Shown: piece by piece, positions 8,470 through 10,560 of the stretch
How positions within the stretch are numbered: the first letter of the stretch is position 1
Layout: each line of letters starts with the position of its first letter
From: a candidate division Zixibacteria bacterium RBG_16_43_9
GTDB lineage: Bacteria > Zixibacteria > MSB-5A5 > RBG-16-43-9
Assembly (NCBI GenBank): GCA_001775355.1
Contig: MEWM01000123.1
Span: 1 to 10,560, forward strand
Length of the DNA stretch: 10,560 bases
Direction of reading: 5' to 3'
Notes under the pieces: generated by a model
Database searches by the model: none
What the model saw: only the letters and a program-made list of their open reading frames with translations
What the model was told of the DNA's origin: nothing
Made by a program: the position numbers and the translations under genes

Positions 8470-9075
8470 TTATTTAATAATATGCAACCAATTTGTCAAA
8501 AGAAATTGTGCCCTGCCGATTAAAAGCGAGACCCGCGCCATAACCGTATATCCGAAAGAAGCACCAAAAGAGACCATTATAAACCAGATCCCTATTTTAG
8601 CCACAAAGCCGAAGGCTCCTTTGTGCTCTTTAGAGAAATAGAAATATATCAGGGTGGAGACAACTCCGAGCACCATAACTATACCGGAAAAAGTTGCCAC
8701 ATTTAAAAACGTGCTTCTTACCTGAGGCAAAACCATCCCATGAAGCTGTCGGATTAAGGAGATCCCTGCAGTGTTCCCCACCACAAAGGCTAAGGAAAAC
8801 CTGGAAAGCCAGGAGACCTTTGAAAAAAACCGGGTGAACATTAAAAGGCCTAAGATCCCAGGGATGATCAGAAGATACTGCCTTTCGTTGAATAGCGGAG
8901 TCCAGAGCTGCTGTTTTATTACCGAGTGCCAGATTAAACCGACATAATATCCAGCTGAAATCCCTGCGAAGATATGCTCTGCCAGCTTGTAAAAAGGGTT
9001 ATCCTTATACAGAAAGCTGTAAAGGGACAAGGTAAAGAAAGCAGCCAAAGTCGTGCCGAAAAACTCCCAGCTCAT
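8470..9075 (-). CDS. Unrecognised six-helix membrane protein
   Basis: I do not recognise this 201-residue protein. Hydrophobic segments lie at about residues 4-22, 33-52, 66-82, 91-110, 125-147 and 157-178, so it is probably an inner-membrane protein with six spans. Notable features are FLYKDNPFYKLAEHIFAGISAGYY (21-44), which looks like a conserved family motif with a charged edge entering helix 2, and a polar stretch SFLYKDNPFYK between helices 1 and 2. Its ATG overlaps the stop of the preceding gene (ATGA), and GAGG sits 7 nt before it, so the two are almost certainly translated together. Their products may form a complex. There is no catalytic motif I can name, and transporter, channel or assembly roles are all open. 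Confidence 0.8.
   Translation of the reverse strand: MSWEFFGTTLAAFFTLSLYSFLYKDNPFYKLAEHIFAGISAGYYVGLIWHSVIKQQLWTPLFNERQYLLIIPGILGLLMFTRFFSKVSWLSRFSLAFVVGNTAGISLIRQLHGMVLPQVRSTFLNVATFSGIVMVLGVVSTLIYFYFSKEHKGAFGFVAKIGIWFIMVSFGASFGYTVMARVSLLIGRAQFLLTNWLHIIK
8472..8499 (-). promoter_or_regulatory. Possible internal promoter for the nucleotidyltransferase gene
   Basis: A perfect -35 TTGACA (8499-8494), a 16-nt spacer and TTAAAT (8477-8472, 4 of 6 consensus bases) lie in the last codons of the membrane protein gene and face the nucleotidyltransferase. Transcription would start near 8465. The -10 is weak and the local DNA is A+T-rich. Confidence 0.35.
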
Positions 9076-9914
9076 TTTGAAACCTCTTTTTTTCTGGTGG
9101 CAAAATACCCTAAGTTTCCTAAGACCACAAAAAATATGATGGCAAAATGGATAATCGACTGTGAGTCCATCCCTAACATGGCTCTGCCCGGGTTTGAGGT
9201 GAGCTTCTCATATTCGGCAGCCCCCTTCATCCCTCCCAAAAGCCCTACCATCTGTCTGGTCTGTAAATAGGAATAACATTTAGGAGCCATAACTGCGGTC
9301 ACCCCTGCACCCATAGGGGTTCCGAACTGGGCATTAACCAAGGAGACCCAGTAATCCACAGTGGCATTATCTGAGACTATAAAGATGAAATCTATGTCTT
9401 TATAATTTTTCACCCTTTGCATCAAAGGGAGTGTCTCTAACTTATTGTTATAAGCATCCATCGGGAAAATATCTTCTATTCTCCTCCCCATACCCAAAAG
9501 CACAGCCTGATACCCGTATTTAAAACCTAAATTAACGTAATCTGTTCCATATTTTTTATCATATTCCCGGGCAACATTTTTCACCACGTTCTCCATCACC
9601 GAAAGCGCTCCTAAGGGAATAGTGGTTACAGTTACGACCTTGATATTCTTTCTGAAAAGCTGTCTTAAAGCCGCATAGGACATCGGCTCAGTTTCAGGCA
9701 GAGTAGAAGGATAGTAGTCGAAAGTCAAAAGGACAACTGAGCCTTCCTTCAGACTTTCGACTTTGTCATACAAGTCCAGAGAAGGCTGAGTGACCCCCAG
9801 AGGTAGACCTAAGGGGAAAATAAGCGGCATTATCACCGCGACCCCTATTAAGAGGAAGATATATCTTCTGTCTATTCCCTTAAGAAGCGAGAATATTTTG
9901 AGAAAAGAGTTCAT
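9072..9914 (-). CDS. Unrecognised protein: large soluble domain between two terminal membrane helices
   Basis: I do not recognise this 280-residue protein. A membrane helix at about 18-37 and another at about 254-272 bracket a soluble domain of roughly 215 residues, probably outside the cytoplasm if the basic N-terminus (K6, K12, R16-R17) and the C-terminal RKKEVSK stay inside. The domain alternates beta-like and helical segments (SVVLLTFDYYPST at 59-71, IKVVTVTTIPLGA, DFIFIVSDNATVDYWV), as in an alpha/beta fold. The most distinctive part is a glycine-rich MVGLLGGMKGAAEYEKL (222-238) near the second helix. I prefer ATG 9914 to an in-frame TTG at 9920; neither has a good ribosome site. It overlaps the next gene by four bases, so the pair probably acts together. 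A binding or scaffold role is a guess. Confidence 0.78.
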   Translation of the reverse strand: MNSFLKIFSLLKGIDRRYIFLLIGVAVIMPLIFPLGLPLGVTQPSLDLYDKVESLKEGSVVLLTFDYYPSTLPETEPMSYAALRQLFRKNIKVVTVTTIPLGALSVMENVVKNVAREYDKKYGTDYVNLGFKYGYQAVLLGMGRRIEDIFPMDAYNNKLETLPLMQRVKNYKDIDFIFIVSDNATVDYWVSLVNAQFGTPMGAGVTAVMAPKCYSYLQTRQMVGLLGGMKGAAEYEKLTSNPGRAMLGMDSQSIIHFAIIFFVVLGNLGYFATRKKEVSK

Positions 9915-9925
9915 CTTCAAAGAAA

Positions 9926-9978
9926 TTGGAGTATAAAGCTTTAGCTTTATCTAAGTAAACCTAAAGGTTTACACTCCA
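9926..9978. repeat. Intact two-hairpin intergenic element (copy 2, inverted)
   Basis: A 53-bp element whose reverse complement equals 6191-6244 apart from the 4-5 bases between its two hairpins. It starts 3 nt beyond the STAS gene stop and ends 11 nt before the ATG of the next gene. Relative to the local transcript it lies in the opposite orientation to copy 1, so orientation seems not to matter to its placement. Confidence 0.88.
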
Positions 9979-9981
9979 GGA

Positions 9982-10329
9982 TTAATTTTCCTTTTTGAAA
10001 CTTTCTACTGCCTTCTCCAGGTCTGGATAAATCTCGAATATCTGACCCAGATGAGTTACCTCCACTATTTTTTTCACCTCCAGACCTGGATTAGCAAACT
10101 TTATTCTACCCTCTTTTTGTCTTAATTTCTGGCTATACTCCAGAAGCACAGAGATGAAAGCAGAGTATATCAGCTCGGTCCTGGAAAAATCCATTATTAT
10201 TTTATAAGCTCCTGCAGAATATGCCTCTGCAAATTTATCCTCCAGCTCCTTGATGTCATCCCCTGTCAGGAACTTCTCCTGGGGCTCAATCACCAGGATA
10301 TCTTCGATCTTATAGCTTTTTACTTTCAT
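9982..10329 (-). CDS. STAS-domain protein (anti-sigma factor antagonist-like)
   Basis: A 115-residue single-domain STAS protein, the fold of SpoIIAA/RsbV antagonists that release sigma factors or act as switches in partner-kinase systems. The pattern is typical: beta strands at about 5-15, an acidic helix (DDIKELEDKFAEAYSAG, 24-40), then the core KIIMDFSRTELIYSAFIS (43-60) and a C-terminal strand-helix (RIKFANPGLEVKKIVEVTHL, 75-94). In phosphorylatable members the core reads D-S-S-G; here it is Y55-S56-A57-F58, so the usual phosphoserine position appears to be alanine and the following glycine is phenylalanine. No kinase or phosphatase partner is adjacent. GGAG lies 4 nt before the ATG. Domain assignment is firm; role as a sigma regulator is only one option. 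Confidence 0.85.
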   Translation of the reverse strand: MKVKSYKIEDILVIEPQEKFLTGDDIKELEDKFAEAYSAGAYKIIMDFSRTELIYSAFISVLLEYSQKLRQKEGRIKFANPGLEVKKIVEVTHLGQIFEIYPDLEKAVESFKKEN

Positions 10330-10389
10330 TCTTCTCCATCTAATTTAAAGTATTTTTTTGCTAGGGCTCGGAAAAATTGGAGGGATATG

Positions 10390-10449
10390 TCGGGCAAAGG
10401 TGCCCGATCTACGAGAAACTGAATCCGTAGGCGTCCGCCAGAGGCGGAC
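10390..10449. repeat. Palindrome cluster upstream of the STAS gene
   Basis: Three hairpins stand in a row: TCGGGCA/TGCCCGA (10390-10396 and 10401-10407), CTACG/CGTAG (10409-10413 and 10426-10430), and GTCCGCC/GGCGGAC with loop AGA (10433-10439 and 10443-10449). The last shares its arms with the unit at 4663-4677. The remainder of the gap from 10330 to the window end holds only weak inverted repeats (GTCC-AGA-GGAC at 10520-10530; TTGAC/GTCAA at 10534-10559). I see no gene in it. Confidence 0.65.
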
Positions 10450-10560
10450 CAGCCCCGCAATAAAATCTCTGCTGAACTCTTCCGTCATTATCAATTTCTT
10501 AACCGAGTAGGTCAAACATGTCCAGAGGACTGGTTGACTATTTTTTATCTATTTGTCAAG

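Noticed and set aside
10534..10559. Promoter at the right end of the window
   Set aside because: TTGACT on plus and TTGACA on minus are present as part of a small inverted repeat, but no -10 element stands at 16-18 nt on either strand within the window.

Overview
The window reads as a gene-dense stretch of a rod-shaped diderm (outer-membrane) bacterium. The indicators are paired LptF/LptG permeases for lipopolysaccharide export, MreB, and bacterial MetK. I cannot name a phylum from sequence alone. The mid-range base composition (judged by eye), the short AhcY ending in -GT, and the many intergenic palindromes would suit an uncultured candidate lineage, but that is inference.

Layout. Left end, minus strand: a YhaM-like OB-fold/HD exoribonuclease followed 23 nt later by mreB, which runs off the window edge. 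A divergent gap (1380-1600) carries a good minus-strand promoter and a weaker plus-strand one. Plus strand: lptF and lptG, separated by about 300 nt of composite palindromic repeat instead of the usual tight junction. Then a gene-free convergent gap of 554 nt (4361-4914) made almost entirely of small palindromes; two of them end in T-runs and look like intrinsic terminators, one for each converging transcript. Right part, all minus strand in transcription order: a STAS-domain protein (9982-10329), two unrecognised membrane proteins joined by an ATGA overlap (9072-9914 and 8470-9075), a sugar-phosphate nucleotidyltransferase, metK and ahcY.

Functions. metK and ahcY are two steps of the S-adenosylmethionine cycle (SAM synthesis and S-adenosylhomocysteine removal). 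The nucleotidyltransferase, LptF/LptG and MreB all serve the cell envelope. The two membrane proteins are the least explained genes here.

The most unusual content is the intergenic DNA. A family of small palindromes fills nearly every gap longer than about 50 nt. Two near-identical 53-54 bp elements, each an outer stem enclosing two hairpins, sit 2-3 nt after stop codons (6191-6244 and 9926-9978, opposite orientations). A third copy (3154-3251) is interrupted by other palindromes, one of which recurs inverted 1.4 kb away (3202-3234 versus 4597-4629, 32 of 33 bases). This palindrome-within-palindrome arrangement suggests modules that insert into one another. Two short tandem arrays, of period 8 (4878-4909) and period 7 (7440-7467), lie beside the SAM-cycle genes.
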